A DNA stretch of 64,000 nt from Oscillospiraceae bacterium (GCA_017461245.1 JAFTYW010000033.1:1-64000), one strand, 5' to 3'; numbered from the stretch's first letter, positions 34,107 to 42,862 are shown. Made by a program: numbers and translations. Notes: generated by a model from the letters alone, not told the origin.

Positions 34107-35465
34107 ATGCTTAAGAAGATTTTGGCTCTTGTTCTTGCTGTTATGATGCTTTCCGCATTTGCAGTCGGATGTAAGAAGAAGCCTGTAGAGAACAGTTCAT
34201 CCGGCAAAAAGCCCTCGAGCTCTTCGACTCAGGTTAGCGATATTAGCAGTGAGGAGTCCTCCGAAATCGCTGATGAAGAGAGTAGTATAACTGTTGGAGA
34301 GGTTGAGAGTGATGATGGCAGTTCTTACTGGCCTTATCCCTGGACTATCGAAACAACCTCTGCATATTTCAGAGATAGTGAAGAGGCTAAACAGTCTGTA
34401 ACAGTGGGTGACAGCGTTAAGCAGTATACCGATCACGGTAAGCTCGAGCTTGGTATTTACCACAGCGTTATGAAATACTGTACTCACTACGGTACCGACT
34501 TTGCAAGCCGCGAAAGAGAGTTTGCTGATGTTGTAAGACAGGGCTACTTCAATACATATATGATCTCTATGAATGAGTATATGATGACAGAGCTCAAGTA
34601 CATAGCTGAGGCGGGATGCACCTTCTGGCTCTCCGCTCCCGGTTATCAGTCGGCTCGTGGCGATGATATCAATAGGGTTATGGAAAACACCAAGGTCTAT
34701 ATCCAGATGATCAAGGATGCAGGTTACTATGATCTGTTCCAAGGTTGGTTCTGGGATGAGCCTATCTGGCACGGACTTCCCAATAAGGACTATCAGATTC
34801 TCACAGAGGCCCTTTATAAGACATTTGGTAAGAGAAACGGTCCTGTTTTCGCAACCGGTGAGTTTACAGACTCTGAAGGTAACGAAACACAGCTCGGTAC
34901 CTCGGCTGACCAGATGAGAAAGCTTGAAAAGGCAAGCTTTAAGTATCTTACCGATATCGGTTACGACTCCTATTCTGTTGATGTTCGTGAGGGTGCTTCC
35001 AACGGCGGCGCTGCTAAGTATCAATCTTGGTCTGCAGCTGTCGGCGGTAAGACCATTACCAACGGTAAGGAATACTATAGAGCATTCGCTGAGTATTTAA
35101 GAGAGCTTGCAGGTCACGAGGTTAACTACTGGTGGTGGCCTACTGCTTATACAACTTCCCTTTGGGGCGGTCTTGGCGGTGTAAGAACTGCTGATGAGCA
35201 GTATTGTATCGCGCACTTGAACTTTATGTGTCAAGAAGCTATGGATTATAAGTATGCTGGCGGCGTAATGCTTTACACCTTCCCAACTACTTCTGATAAC
35301 AAGTATTACTCCTTTGCACAGCTTATGGACCTTAAGGGTGACACTGGCGACTGGGCAATTGCTCCTGAGATCGACAAGTGGGAAGAGTACTGTAAGGTTC
35401 TCCGTGACTGGTGTAAGAAATTCAATGAGGGAAGAGATAGAAACTTTGTTTCACTGCCTTACTAA
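34107..35465 (+). CDS. Paralog family member 5 (exported lipoprotein)
   Basis: 452 residues with a lipoprotein signal (AFAVGC, C22), a Ser/Glu/Lys-rich stalk to about residue 70, and the paralog domain. The domain is more diverged: LELGIYHSVMKYC at its start, WFWDEPIWHGLPN for the acidic motif, but FATGEFTDSEGN and YDSYSVDVREGASNGG are kept. W-W-W-P-T-A-Y replaces WFFP. Its codon choice (GGT, GTT, CTT rich) suggests strong expression. It has its own promoter and terminator and AAAGGAG before the ATG. The role is as for paralog 4, with possibly different specificity. Confidence 0.8.
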   Translation: MLKKILALVLAVMMLSAFAVGCKKKPVENSSSGKKPSSSSTQVSDISSEESSEIADEESSITVGEVESDDGSSYWPYPWTIETTSAYFRDSEEAKQSVTVGDSVKQYTDHGKLELGIYHSVMKYCTHYGTDFASREREFADVVRQGYFNTYMISMNEYMMTELKYIAEAGCTFWLSAPGYQSARGDDINRVMENTKVYIQMIKDAGYYDLFQGWFWDEPIWHGLPNKDYQILTEALYKTFGKRNGPVFATGEFTDSEGNETQLGTSADQMRKLEKASFKYLTDIGYDSYSVDVREGASNGGAAKYQSWSAAVGGKTITNGKEYYRAFAEYLRELAGHEVNYWWWPTAYTTSLWGGLGGVRTADEQYCIAHLNFMCQEAMDYKYAGGVMLYTFPTTSDNKYYSFAQLMDLKGDTGDWAIAPEIDKWEEYCKVLRDWCKKFNEGRDRNFVSLPY

Positions 35466-35477
35466 TTAAGTTAGATC

Positions 35478-35512
35478 AAAAAGCGCAGAGCATCGGCTCT
35501 GCGCTTTTTTGT
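35478..35512 (+). terminator. Terminator of paralog 5
   Basis: AGCGCAGAGC-ATCG-GCTCTGCGCT with a T6 run. Confidence 0.93.
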
Positions 35513-35596
35513 GCATAGAATTGGTCAAAAATGCCAAACGAATATGGTGTCATTTGGGCATATAGCCAAAAGATAAATAAAAATTTAACAAAAAGG

Positions 35597-35625
35597 TTGA
35601 AAAAAACTGCATTGTAAACTATACT
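35597..35625 (+). promoter_or_regulatory. Promoter of paralog 6
   Basis: TTGAAA, 17 bases, TATACT, about 50 bases before the ATG. Confidence 0.75.
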
Positions 35626-35674
35626 TTACTTAATCTAAAAGGCTACCTTGCCTCAAAAAAGGAGAGTGTACACT

Positions 35675-36619
35675 ATGGAAAAGTACGATGCAAAAAATAA
35701 GGTCGGTATTGGTGTCTATAACCTTGACCCGAGATGGATGTCCTTTGAGGATTTTGATTGGTATGTCGATCAGGGCTATATCAACACCTTTATTCTCAAT
35801 ATGGACGGATTTGGAACAACTGTAGGCGCCGCTGAAAAGCTGCAGCAATCGGGCGGTCAAGCTTGGCTTGGATGCCCCGTTTTCGTTAGCAAGAGAGAAT
35901 CCCTTTCTGACTATATGGGCCGCCTTGTTAACTATACAAAAAGACTTAACGAGAGGGGCGTCTGGGATAGATTTATCGGCTTTAACTTTGACGAGCCCCT
36001 CATCCAGAGAGACTGCACAAATGATGACCTTTTGGCTGTTACAAAGGCTATGCACGAAGAGTTTGGTATGAGAATTTATCCTGTTTTCTCGACTCAGGAG
36101 GTTCTTGGTCAGAAGGGCAACTGGAATGACCCCGACGGAACTCTTATCTTGGAAAGCTATGCAACCGAGTATCTGACTGATATCGGCTTTGACAGCTATG
36201 GATATGACTTCAGACCCCCGACAGAAGCTATGGCCAAGAAGCTCGCATCTGTCTCGGAGAAATATCCTCAGGTAACTGACACAGCATCCTATTACAGATT
36301 TATCTTTGACACACTTAAGGGTATCGTTGCAAATAAGGAAGCTAATGTTTGGGTCACCCCCAGTATGTATTACTCTTACACCTGGGCAGGCTGCTACAGT
36401 GATGAGGATTACAACACCGCTCACCTCAAGGGCCTTTTTGACATCCTTATGGAGCAGGAGCATCCCGGCGGAATTATGGGTTACACCTTTAAGTCTTGGG
36501 GAAGAAAAGAGCGCGGTCTTGATTTCTATCTCAATCCCCGTAATCCTGAAAGATGGACTAAGTTTGAAGCAGCTATGCGCGAGATCCACGATAAGATCAA
36601 GAATATAGAAATCAAATAA
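35675..36619 (+). CDS. Paralog family member 6 (cytosolic, most divergent)
   Basis: 314 residues from the ATG at 35675 (AAAAAAGGAGAG upstream); no signal peptide. It keeps the plan but few exact words: GIGVYNLDPRWM, GFNFDEPLIQRDC, FPVFSTQE-type VFSTQEVLGQKGN instead of FATGEF-DSEGN, FDSYGYDFR, and WVTPSMYYSYTWAG for the WFFP strand. Both Glu positions are conserved. It lacks about 25 residues found in the other members. This shows which residues matter most and suggests a different substrate. Confidence 0.75.
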   Translation: MEKYDAKNKVGIGVYNLDPRWMSFEDFDWYVDQGYINTFILNMDGFGTTVGAAEKLQQSGGQAWLGCPVFVSKRESLSDYMGRLVNYTKRLNERGVWDRFIGFNFDEPLIQRDCTNDDLLAVTKAMHEEFGMRIYPVFSTQEVLGQKGNWNDPDGTLILESYATEYLTDIGFDSYGYDFRPPTEAMAKKLASVSEKYPQVTDTASYYRFIFDTLKGIVANKEANVWVTPSMYYSYTWAGCYSDEDYNTAHLKGLFDILMEQEHPGGIMGYTFKSWGRKERGLDFYLNPRNPERWTKFEAAMREIHDKIKNIEIK

Positions 36620-36627
36620 TTTTGCTT

Positions 36628-36662
36628 AAAAACGGCGGAGTAAAAGCTCTGCCGTTTTGTAA
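36628..36662 (+). terminator. Terminator of paralog 6
   Basis: AAAACGGCGGAG-TAAAAG-CTCTGCCGTTTT (one G-T pair), with a T-rich tail. The preceding AATAATTTTGCT is shared with the end of paralog 3. Confidence 0.75.
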
Positions 36663-36680
36663 ATTTTTTGCTTAAAATTG

Positions 36681-36709
36681 TTGACTATTTTGGCAAAATA
36701 TTATATAAT
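36681..36709 (+). promoter_or_regulatory. Promoter of the LipO-like binding protein gene
   Basis: TTGACT, 17 bases, TATAAT; a leader of about 145 bases follows. Confidence 0.85.
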
Positions 36710-36861
36710 GCAAATGTATAGGGCTACGATTGCCCAAATGGCCTTTTTTGTTGGTATACATAGACAAAACAGTGGTTGCAAAATTGGCACAGTTGCACAA
36801 TCGTCGGTCTTATAACAAAAATAAAAAATATAAAACAAGTTTAAGAAAAGGAGAAAAGAGT

Positions 36862-38727
36862 ATGAGTAAAATTGCAAAAATTTTGTCGCTCGTGCTTGTT
36901 TCGGTTCTCGCTCTTGCTGTTTTTGCAGGCTGCGGTAACAATGAGCCCGCTCAGGGATCTTCTGCCGTAGTTACCGAGAGTGAGGTTGCTAGTATCGAAA
37001 GTCAGCCTGATGAGAGTCAGGATGAGGCTGAGTCTAGCGACATTGAGTCTACCGAAAGCGAAGGCGACAATAGCGACGCTGCAAGCGAAGAAAGTAGCAG
37101 TGAAACCAGCTCAAAGAAGGGCAACACTTCAAGACCTAAGGATCAAGCTAAGGTTGAAGTAAACAAAACTGGTTGGCCTATTGTTAACGAGAAGATCACA
37201 ATCGAGTATATGGGTATTGAAGGCGCCGGTTATGCCGATGTTGACGATATGTCATCCTTCAAATACTATGAGAGCAAAACCAATGTTCACTTTGATTTTA
37301 TCGGTGTTCCCGAAAATCAGATCGGAACCAGAAAGGCTCTCGTTCTTCAGTCTAAGGACTGGCCCGATATCTTCGGTTTCTATTACAACAGCTTTACCGA
37401 TTACGAGATCTATAAGTACGGTAAAGAGAATGCATTTGTTGACATAGCTCCCTATGTTAAGGACTATGCTCCCAACATCGCAAAATATCTTGAGGACAGA
37501 GTTACCTATGCTATGAACGCTAACGCCGAAGGAAAGATCTATACTATCCCAGGCAATGCTGCAACAGGTAAGAGAAGTGTTAACTGGCACAATACCTATA
37601 ACCACTGGCTCAGCATTAACAAGACTTGGCTTGATAACCTTGAGCTCGATGTTCCTACCACTCCTAACGAGTTCCTTGAAGTTTTAAGAGCTTTCGCTAA
37701 GGACGATCCTAACGGAAACGGTCTCAACGATGAAATTCCTTATGCTGAGTGGAACTGGGCTGCTAACTGGATCACAGCTCCTTGGGGTGTTTACAGCGGA
37801 ACAGGCGGTATCGGTATTGATAACAGCGGTAAGGCTTACTATCAGATCGCTACCGAAGAGGCTCACCAGGCTACAACCTTCTGGTATAAGGTCCGTAACG
37901 AATCCGGACTTATGGATACCTCTATTACAGGTAACTCGGCTAATAACTGGTCTGCTTTCAGAACCCACATTGCAACAGGTAAGGTTGGTTGCTTCAGATG
38001 GTCTGATATTTCAAGCGGAACCTTCTCGCCCACACTTTTAAAGCAGTATATTCCCATTCCTTATCTTACTGCTGAATTCAACAGCACTCAGTACAATCTT
38101 CCTAAGTCGATTCAGCCCTTTAACGTAACTCCTACAAGAGGTGCGATGATCATTACCAAGTATTGTAAGAATGTTCCTGCAGTTCTCCGTTACTATGATT
38201 ACCTCCAGACTGATGATGGTATCATGCTTATGAACTGGGGAACCGAGGAAGCAGGTCTTTACAAGAAGCTTTCTAACGGAACCTACAAGCTTCTCACCAG
38301 CGAGCTTTCCGACAGATATAAGCAAGGTCTCGGCTGGCACATGAGAGTCTCTGAGTGGCCTATGGCTAAGCTTGATAGATCTTCTCTCGGTGATGACGCT
38401 GCATACTACGCTTATGTTGACAAGGCTGACAAGGTTTACGAGGCAGCACATAAGGCTGATCCTACAACCCGTCTCCCGCAGGTAGTTATGACTGCTGACC
38501 AGATCACTCAGCTCAAGAAGTTTGAGTACTTCTCTGAGGCAGGTACAGGTGCTCTTAGTGCATACCTCTCTGACTACAACAACTGGACACTCAGTAACTG
38601 GACAGTAAACGTTCAGAACTACGAGAAGAAGGGTCTTGCTAACTACGTAAAACTCTGGCAGCAGATTGTTGATGATAACAAAGAGTATCTCTACAAGACT
38701 TCTGAGATCACAAGAAACTGGGGCTAA
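36862..38727 (+). CDS. Extracellular solute-binding lipoprotein (LipO-like, carbohydrate ABC transporter)
   Basis: 621 residues from the ATG at 36862, which follows AAAAGGAG; the open frame extends upstream but without a ribosome site. A lipoprotein signal ends at C24 (VFAGC), then a Ser/Glu/Asp-rich stalk to about residue 100, then a large family 1 solute-binding domain beginning KITIEYMGIEGAG with SKDWPDIFGFYYN and GKIYTIPGN. Size and motifs fit the LipO group that feeds LplB/YtcP-type permeases with oligosaccharides. Its transcription unit is single-gene. The nearest permeases are in the operon starting at 39869. Confidence 0.9.
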   Translation: MSKIAKILSLVLVSVLALAVFAGCGNNEPAQGSSAVVTESEVASIESQPDESQDEAESSDIESTESEGDNSDAASEESSSETSSKKGNTSRPKDQAKVEVNKTGWPIVNEKITIEYMGIEGAGYADVDDMSSFKYYESKTNVHFDFIGVPENQIGTRKALVLQSKDWPDIFGFYYNSFTDYEIYKYGKENAFVDIAPYVKDYAPNIAKYLEDRVTYAMNANAEGKIYTIPGNAATGKRSVNWHNTYNHWLSINKTWLDNLELDVPTTPNEFLEVLRAFAKDDPNGNGLNDEIPYAEWNWAANWITAPWGVYSGTGGIGIDNSGKAYYQIATEEAHQATTFWYKVRNESGLMDTSITGNSANNWSAFRTHIATGKVGCFRWSDISSGTFSPTLLKQYIPIPYLTAEFNSTQYNLPKSIQPFNVTPTRGAMIITKYCKNVPAVLRYYDYLQTDDGIMLMNWGTEEAGLYKKLSNGTYKLLTSELSDRYKQGLGWHMRVSEWPMAKLDRSSLGDDAAYYAYVDKADKVYEAAHKADPTTRLPQVVMTADQITQLKKFEYFSEAGTGALSAYLSDYNNWTLSNWTVNVQNYEKKGLANYVKLWQQIVDDNKEYLYKTSEITRNWG

Positions 38728-38781
38728 TAATTTTTAGCAAAGCGTAAATTGAACTTGTTTTATAAAATATAACCCCTAAAT

Positions 38782-38813
38782 AAAAAGGGCAGCCGAGAGG
38801 CTGCCCTTTTTAA
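38782..38813 (+). terminator. Terminator of the LipO-like gene
   Basis: AAAAAGGGCAGCC-GAGA-GGCTGCCCTTTTT, a perfect 13-bp stem with a T run. Confidence 0.95.
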
Positions 38814-39206
38814 GTTAATAGTGAAAAGTGAAGAGTGAAAAGTTATGGAAGGGTCTTGCATTCGCAAAACCCTTATTTAAATTTATGTTTGGTTAATGGT
38901 GTAGGGGAGGGTCTAAGCGCCCTCCCGCAAGGCAAATATGTTTTTAGCGAATAGTGAAAATTGGAAAAATAATACGTAGGGAATGGCGCTTGCGACATTC
39001 CGCTTTACATTCGGTGTTACGTCTGATTTTCGGTTGGTTGGAAACTACCCAACCCTACGTAATAAAAATGCGCTTTTTTGCTTGCATAGGGTATGTTTAA
39101 ATGCACCAAAAATCAAAATAAAAATTTGTAAAAACCGCAACAAAAATTGGCACGGAATTCCCTTAAAAATATCTTAAAAAAATACTCAAAAAAAGCTGTA
39201 AAATCC
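38814..39206. other. Intergenic region rich in short repeats, no gene
   Basis: About 390 bases. It starts with near-repeats of AGTGAAAAGTGA type, a hairpin AAGGGTCTTGC-ATTC-GCAAAACCCTT (38859-38884) and then three GTAGGG-type palindromes (next entry). Short open frames here have no ribosome site and are rejected. Confidence 0.6.
38893..39060. repeat. Three GTAGGG-type palindromes
   Basis: GTAGGGGAGGGTC-TAAG-CGCCCTCCCGC near 38899-38926; GTAGGGAATGGCG...CGACATTCCGC near 38974-39001; and a reversed copy, GGTTGGAAACTACCCAACC followed by CTACG, near 39034-39059. They keep the GTAGGG end and vary the arms. Confidence 0.65.
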
Positions 39207-39235
39207 TTTACTTTTTGGCGCCGCCGTGCTATACT
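39207..39235 (+). promoter_or_regulatory. Distal promoter of the import operon leader
   Basis: TTTACT, 17 bases, TATACT. It would give a leader of about 625 bases before the first coding gene. Confidence 0.6.
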
Positions 39236-39326
39236 GTATAATATGGGTATTTCTCTGATTTTGCGGATTAAAATTGTGCAATTTCAACAAAAATCACCTA
39301 AAATATTTGTCGAAAAAGGCAATAAC

Positions 39327-39353
39327 TTGAAAAAAGGGAATTTGTTGTAAAAT
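39327..39353 (+). promoter_or_regulatory. Proximal promoter candidate of the leader
   Basis: TTGAAA, 15 bases, TAAAAT. It would start the transcript near 39360, just before the structured part. Confidence 0.4.
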
Positions 39354-39359
39354 GCTCAA

Positions 39360-39862
39360 ATACCAATGAATAGGAGAAATATAAATCCTCAAAAACGGTA
39401 CATGCTATGCTTTAGCTCAATTGCGCAACGATGCATATTGCGTAATGGCTGAAATTATAGAATGCCGACTCTTGCCCGCCGACAAATGAGAGGTGCGCAC
39501 AAAATGGCTCAGATGAGCCTTCTGCTACGTGGCAGAATGTTTTTGGCGCTGTCATTTTGGCAGGGTGTCCGTGGATGACCGAGAAGATTAGGCTGATGTA
39601 CTCTTAAATAAGGGTGGCATATCTGTGTTCCGTTGGCAGATATGTTTTTCAAAACGGAACCGATGCTCTGCATTGGGTCGTTAAGTGCCAAGGTCGCGAA
39701 CCGGCCGTGCCGCTTCCAGAGGGATTCGGAGTGGGTGCTTAAGGATTTCGCTCGTAGGAATGCGTTAATTCCTGCAAAAATCTCCGCTCGGGGAGTTCGC
39801 CCGGCGAAAAACACGCACCGCGGTTTGACGAATGGTCAGACAAGTCATGCGGTGGAATGGGG
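39360..39862 (+). ncRNA. Large structured leader RNA of unrecognised class
   Basis: About 500 non-coding bases, richer in G+C than nearby intergenic DNA. Helices read directly: 39421-39428/39438-39445; 39506-39510/39515-39519; 39520-39525/39532-39537; 39618-39625/39637-39644 (CATATCTG/CAGATATG), whose loop 39627-39634 (GTTCCGTT) pairs with 39653-39660 (AACGGAAC), an H-type pseudoknot; 39756-39761/39768-39773; 39782-39785/39792-39795; 39816-39821/39849-39854 (CACCGC/GCGGTG), enclosing 39826-39829/39835-39838. The last outer helix holds the GGTG just before the start codon. No tRNA, RNase P, tmRNA, SRP, T-box or group II domain V signature was recognised. It could be a cis-regulator or an independent large RNA. 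Confidence 0.6.
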
Positions 39863-39868
39863 ATTATT

Positions 39869-42835
39869 ATGAAGCAAAGAAAACTCAACTCAGCAATGAA
39901 GAAGGTTTTAGCTGTTACGCTTTCAGCTATGCTTTTGCTCGGCTCTGGCACAACTGCCTTTGCCGGAAAGACCCTTGCTGAAAACATCAACTTTCAGGAG
40001 CAGGTAAAGCTCGACGATGTTTTGTACAACAACAATTATTACGGAGATTATGAAGAAGAAAAGTCTAAGGAATTTTCTGATGTCAAGGATGCCGTAGTTA
40101 AGGTTGATGTCAACAATTACACCGAGTTCGAGGGCGCCCAGCCTGAAATCAAGTCGCTTGAAGGTAAGGATAATATCCTTTACATAAGCAACGACAACGA
40201 AAGCGTATCTTGGCAAATCACAGTTGAAGAAGCTGGATTTTACCAGATCAATATTGAGTATCTTCCCGTTGACGGAAACGGTCTTGCCGTTTCAAGAGGA
40301 CTTATGATTGACGGAGAGTATCTTTACGATGAGCTCAGCAACTTAAAGTTCGTTCGTCATTGGGTCGACTCGGATAAGCCTAAGGTCAACAACCTTGGCG
40401 ATCAGGTTCGTCCTTCCCAGTTAGAAGTTCAGGAGTGGACAAATACTGCGATCTATGACGCGCAGGGCGAGTATGCAGCTCCCTTAAAGGTTGCTCTTAC
40501 TGCTGGTATACATACCATCAAGCTGGTATTTATCGACCAGCCTCTCGCAATCGCATCCTTTGAGTTTGCTCCGCCCGAACAGCTTAAGAGCTATGCTGAT
40601 CAGCTCAAAGAGTGGAAGGGTGCAGGCTATAAGAATGCAACCAAAACCATTCGCTTTGAGGCTGAGGATAAGGATTATATTGATTATAAGACCGATTCCA
40701 GTATCACAATAGCTTCCAGCAGCGATTCGACTCTGTCGCCCGCATCGATCGAGCATAAGGGAAAGGTATACAAGGGAATTACCTCCAAGATCTACAATCA
40801 CCTCGGCGCAGGAAGCTGGGGCAAAGGCGGTCAGGAGATCCAGTGGACCTTTACTGTAGAAGAGAGCGGCCTTTATCAGCTCGCTCCCAGATACTATCAG
40901 GGCTACGGTAACGGACTTTCCTCAACACGTCAGATCAAGATCGACGGCGAGGTTCCTTTTGAGGAGTTTAACGAGCTCGTATTTACATACGACACCAAGT
41001 GGTTAACTCTTCCTTATGCTGATAAGGACGGCAATCCCTACCTCGTTTATCTCGAGAGGGGTGAGCACACCCTCACAATGAAAACCATTATGGGTGATAT
41101 GACAGAGGTTATCCACCTCGTTAACGACATCACCTCAAGGCTTTCAAACGCATATCGTAACATCACCATGATTACCGGTCAGGAGCCTGACTTAAACTAT
41201 GACTATCGTCTTGAGCGTCAGATTCCTACACTTTTAGGTGATCTTCAGGAGATCGTTGACGAGCTTAAGCTCAGCATTAAGCTTATTGACGAGTTTGCAA
41301 TTAAAACAACTCCTATCGAGAACAACTTCAAAATGAGCTACGAACTTATCGAGCAGATGATCGAGAAGCCCTCTAAGATTCCTGCAAAGCTTGCAGACTT
41401 AAGCTCCTCGCTTACATCTATCGGTACATGGCTCAATGATATTAAATCTCAGTGCTATGCGCTTGACTACATCCAGTTCGCTTCTCCCGACGCAGAGGTT
41501 GTAAACGAGAAGAACACCTTCTGGGATTCTCTCTATTCAATCTTTGCAAACTTCATCCTCTCTTATCAGAAGGACTACAGCGCCATCGGATTTATGGGTG
41601 AGGGCAGCGAGGATTATGACAGCATCGAGGTTTGGGTCAGCCGCGGTAAAGAGCTTTGCGAGATATTAAAGGATCTTGTTGACAGCTCCTTCGGCGAAAA
41701 GCACAAGATCAACGTTAATGTCAACGTTCTTCCTTCAGGAACACTTGGTAGCGGAACCAGCCCGCTTCTGCTTGCAATCAATGCAGGAACTGAGCCGGAC
41801 GTCGTTATGGGTATCGGAACAGACATTCCCGTTGACTACGCTATCCGTAACGCTATGTATGACCTCTCGAAATTTGAGGACTTTGATGAGTTCAGTAAGT
41901 ATACAATTGCGGAATGCTTTACCCCTGTTAAATATGAGGGCGGCATTTATGCATTGCCTGAAACCATGGGCTTTACTGTTATGTTCTACCGCGAGGATAT
42001 ATTCAAGCAGCTTGATTTCCAGGTGCCTGATACCTGGGATGACGTAATCAACAACACCCTTCCTCAGCTTTATCAGTACAATATGCAGTTCTATATGCCT
42101 ATCGAGGTTGATATTTTGACATATCAGAACGGCGGCGAGTATTACTCTGATACAAGATATACAAGTAAGGTTGACTCTCCCGAATTCATGAGGGGATTTG
42201 AAGTTCTTATTAAGATGTTCACCGATTACGGCTGTCCCGTTTCGGCAAGCTTTTTAAACCGTTTCCGTTCGGGCGAGATGCCTATCGGTATCGGCGGATT
42301 TGATATGTATCTTAACCTCGTATATGCAGCTCCCGAGCTTACAGGTAAGTGGAAGATGGTTCCCGTTCCTGCAACAGTTATGGAAGACGGAACTCTTAAC
42401 AGATGTTCGGGCGGTCTTACCGGAACCTGCTCTGCTATCCTTGCAACTGCTGAGGACAGAGGAACCGCAGAGGCTTCTTGGGAGTACTTAAAGTGGTATA
42501 TGAGCGCTGACACTCAGGAAAGCTATGTTCGTCAGGTTGAGTCGATCATGGGTATCCAGTCCCGTATCTGCACTGCAAACCTTGAAGCATTCCACCGTAT
42601 GTCGTGGAGTCAAGAAGAGCTTGAGGTAATTCAGGGTTCATTCGATAATGCACGAGGTGTTCCTGCAGCTCTTGGTGGATACTTCACCTCAAGACACCTC
42701 ACCAACGCACGTAACCGTTGTATCATCAGCGGACAGAGCGTTCGTGAGTCGCTTGAACAGGCAGCAGAGGATATCAATAAAGAGCTTAAGAGAAAGCAGA
42801 AAATGTATAATGTAAATCCCGAAGGATTAGAATAA
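39869..42835 (+). CDS. Solute-binding protein fused to two N-terminal CBM-like modules
   Basis: 988 residues from the ATG at 39869; an ATG at 39857 in the same frame lies inside the only ribosome-site candidates (GGTGG, GGGG). A Sec signal ends near AFAG (33) with no lipobox Cys. Residues about 95-240 and 255-430 are two related beta-sandwiches sharing a W-x-x-T-V-E-E-x-G-x-Y-Q core and GNGL-x2-SR or ST-R, then IDGE, as in CBM35/CBM6-like modules. A helical linker follows (about 430-560). From about 600 a family 1 solute-binding domain begins (INVNVNVLPSGTLGSGTSPL, GTEPDVVMGIGTDIPVDYA). It probably catches a glycan and hands it to the permeases next to it. Confidence 0.88.
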   Translation: MKQRKLNSAMKKVLAVTLSAMLLLGSGTTAFAGKTLAENINFQEQVKLDDVLYNNNYYGDYEEEKSKEFSDVKDAVVKVDVNNYTEFEGAQPEIKSLEGKDNILYISNDNESVSWQITVEEAGFYQINIEYLPVDGNGLAVSRGLMIDGEYLYDELSNLKFVRHWVDSDKPKVNNLGDQVRPSQLEVQEWTNTAIYDAQGEYAAPLKVALTAGIHTIKLVFIDQPLAIASFEFAPPEQLKSYADQLKEWKGAGYKNATKTIRFEAEDKDYIDYKTDSSITIASSSDSTLSPASIEHKGKVYKGITSKIYNHLGAGSWGKGGQEIQWTFTVEESGLYQLAPRYYQGYGNGLSSTRQIKIDGEVPFEEFNELVFTYDTKWLTLPYADKDGNPYLVYLERGEHTLTMKTIMGDMTEVIHLVNDITSRLSNAYRNITMITGQEPDLNYDYRLERQIPTLLGDLQEIVDELKLSIKLIDEFAIKTTPIENNFKMSYELIEQMIEKPSKIPAKLADLSSSLTSIGTWLNDIKSQCYALDYIQFASPDAEVVNEKNTFWDSLYSIFANFILSYQKDYSAIGFMGEGSEDYDSIEVWVSRGKELCEILKDLVDSSFGEKHKINVNVNVLPSGTLGSGTSPLLLAINAGTEPDVVMGIGTDIPVDYAIRNAMYDLSKFEDFDEFSKYTIAECFTPVKYEGGIYALPETMGFTVMFYREDIFKQLDFQVPDTWDDVINNTLPQLYQYNMQFYMPIEVDILTYQNGGEYYSDTRYTSKVDSPEFMRGFEVLIKMFTDYGCPVSASFLNRFRSGEMPIGIGGFDMYLNLVYAAPELTGKWKMVPVPATVMEDGTLNRCSGGLTGTCSAILATAEDRGTAEASWEYLKWYMSADTQESYVRQVESIMGIQSRICTANLEAFHRMSWSQEELEVIQGSFDNARGVPAALGGYFTSRHLTNARNRCIISGQSVRESLEQAAEDINKELKRKQKMYNVNPEGLE

Positions 42836-42862
42836 ACCTTTTAGGTTTTTATGGAGGTCAAT

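Noticed and set aside
35630..36589. Long minus-strand frame opposite paralog 6
   Set aside because: It is a shadow of the coding strand; the sense protein aligns over its length with five neighbours.
36730..36861. Upstream start of the LipO-like protein
   Set aside because: The lipoprotein signal begins at 36862 right after AAAAGGAG; the extension would bury it.
38983..39350. Short plus-strand frames before the leader RNA
   Set aside because: They overlap palindromes and promoter sequence and have no ribosome site.
39481..39560. GTGCGC near 39493 as a group II intron 5' end
   Set aside because: No domain V hairpin or intron-encoded protein follows, and the helices seen do not fit the six-domain intron plan.
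39610..39825. T-box reading of AGGGTGGCA and GCACCGCGG in the leader
   Set aside because: The two halves of the T-box sequence are about 200 bases apart instead of adjacent, no terminator/antiterminator pair follows, and the downstream gene is not amino-acid related.
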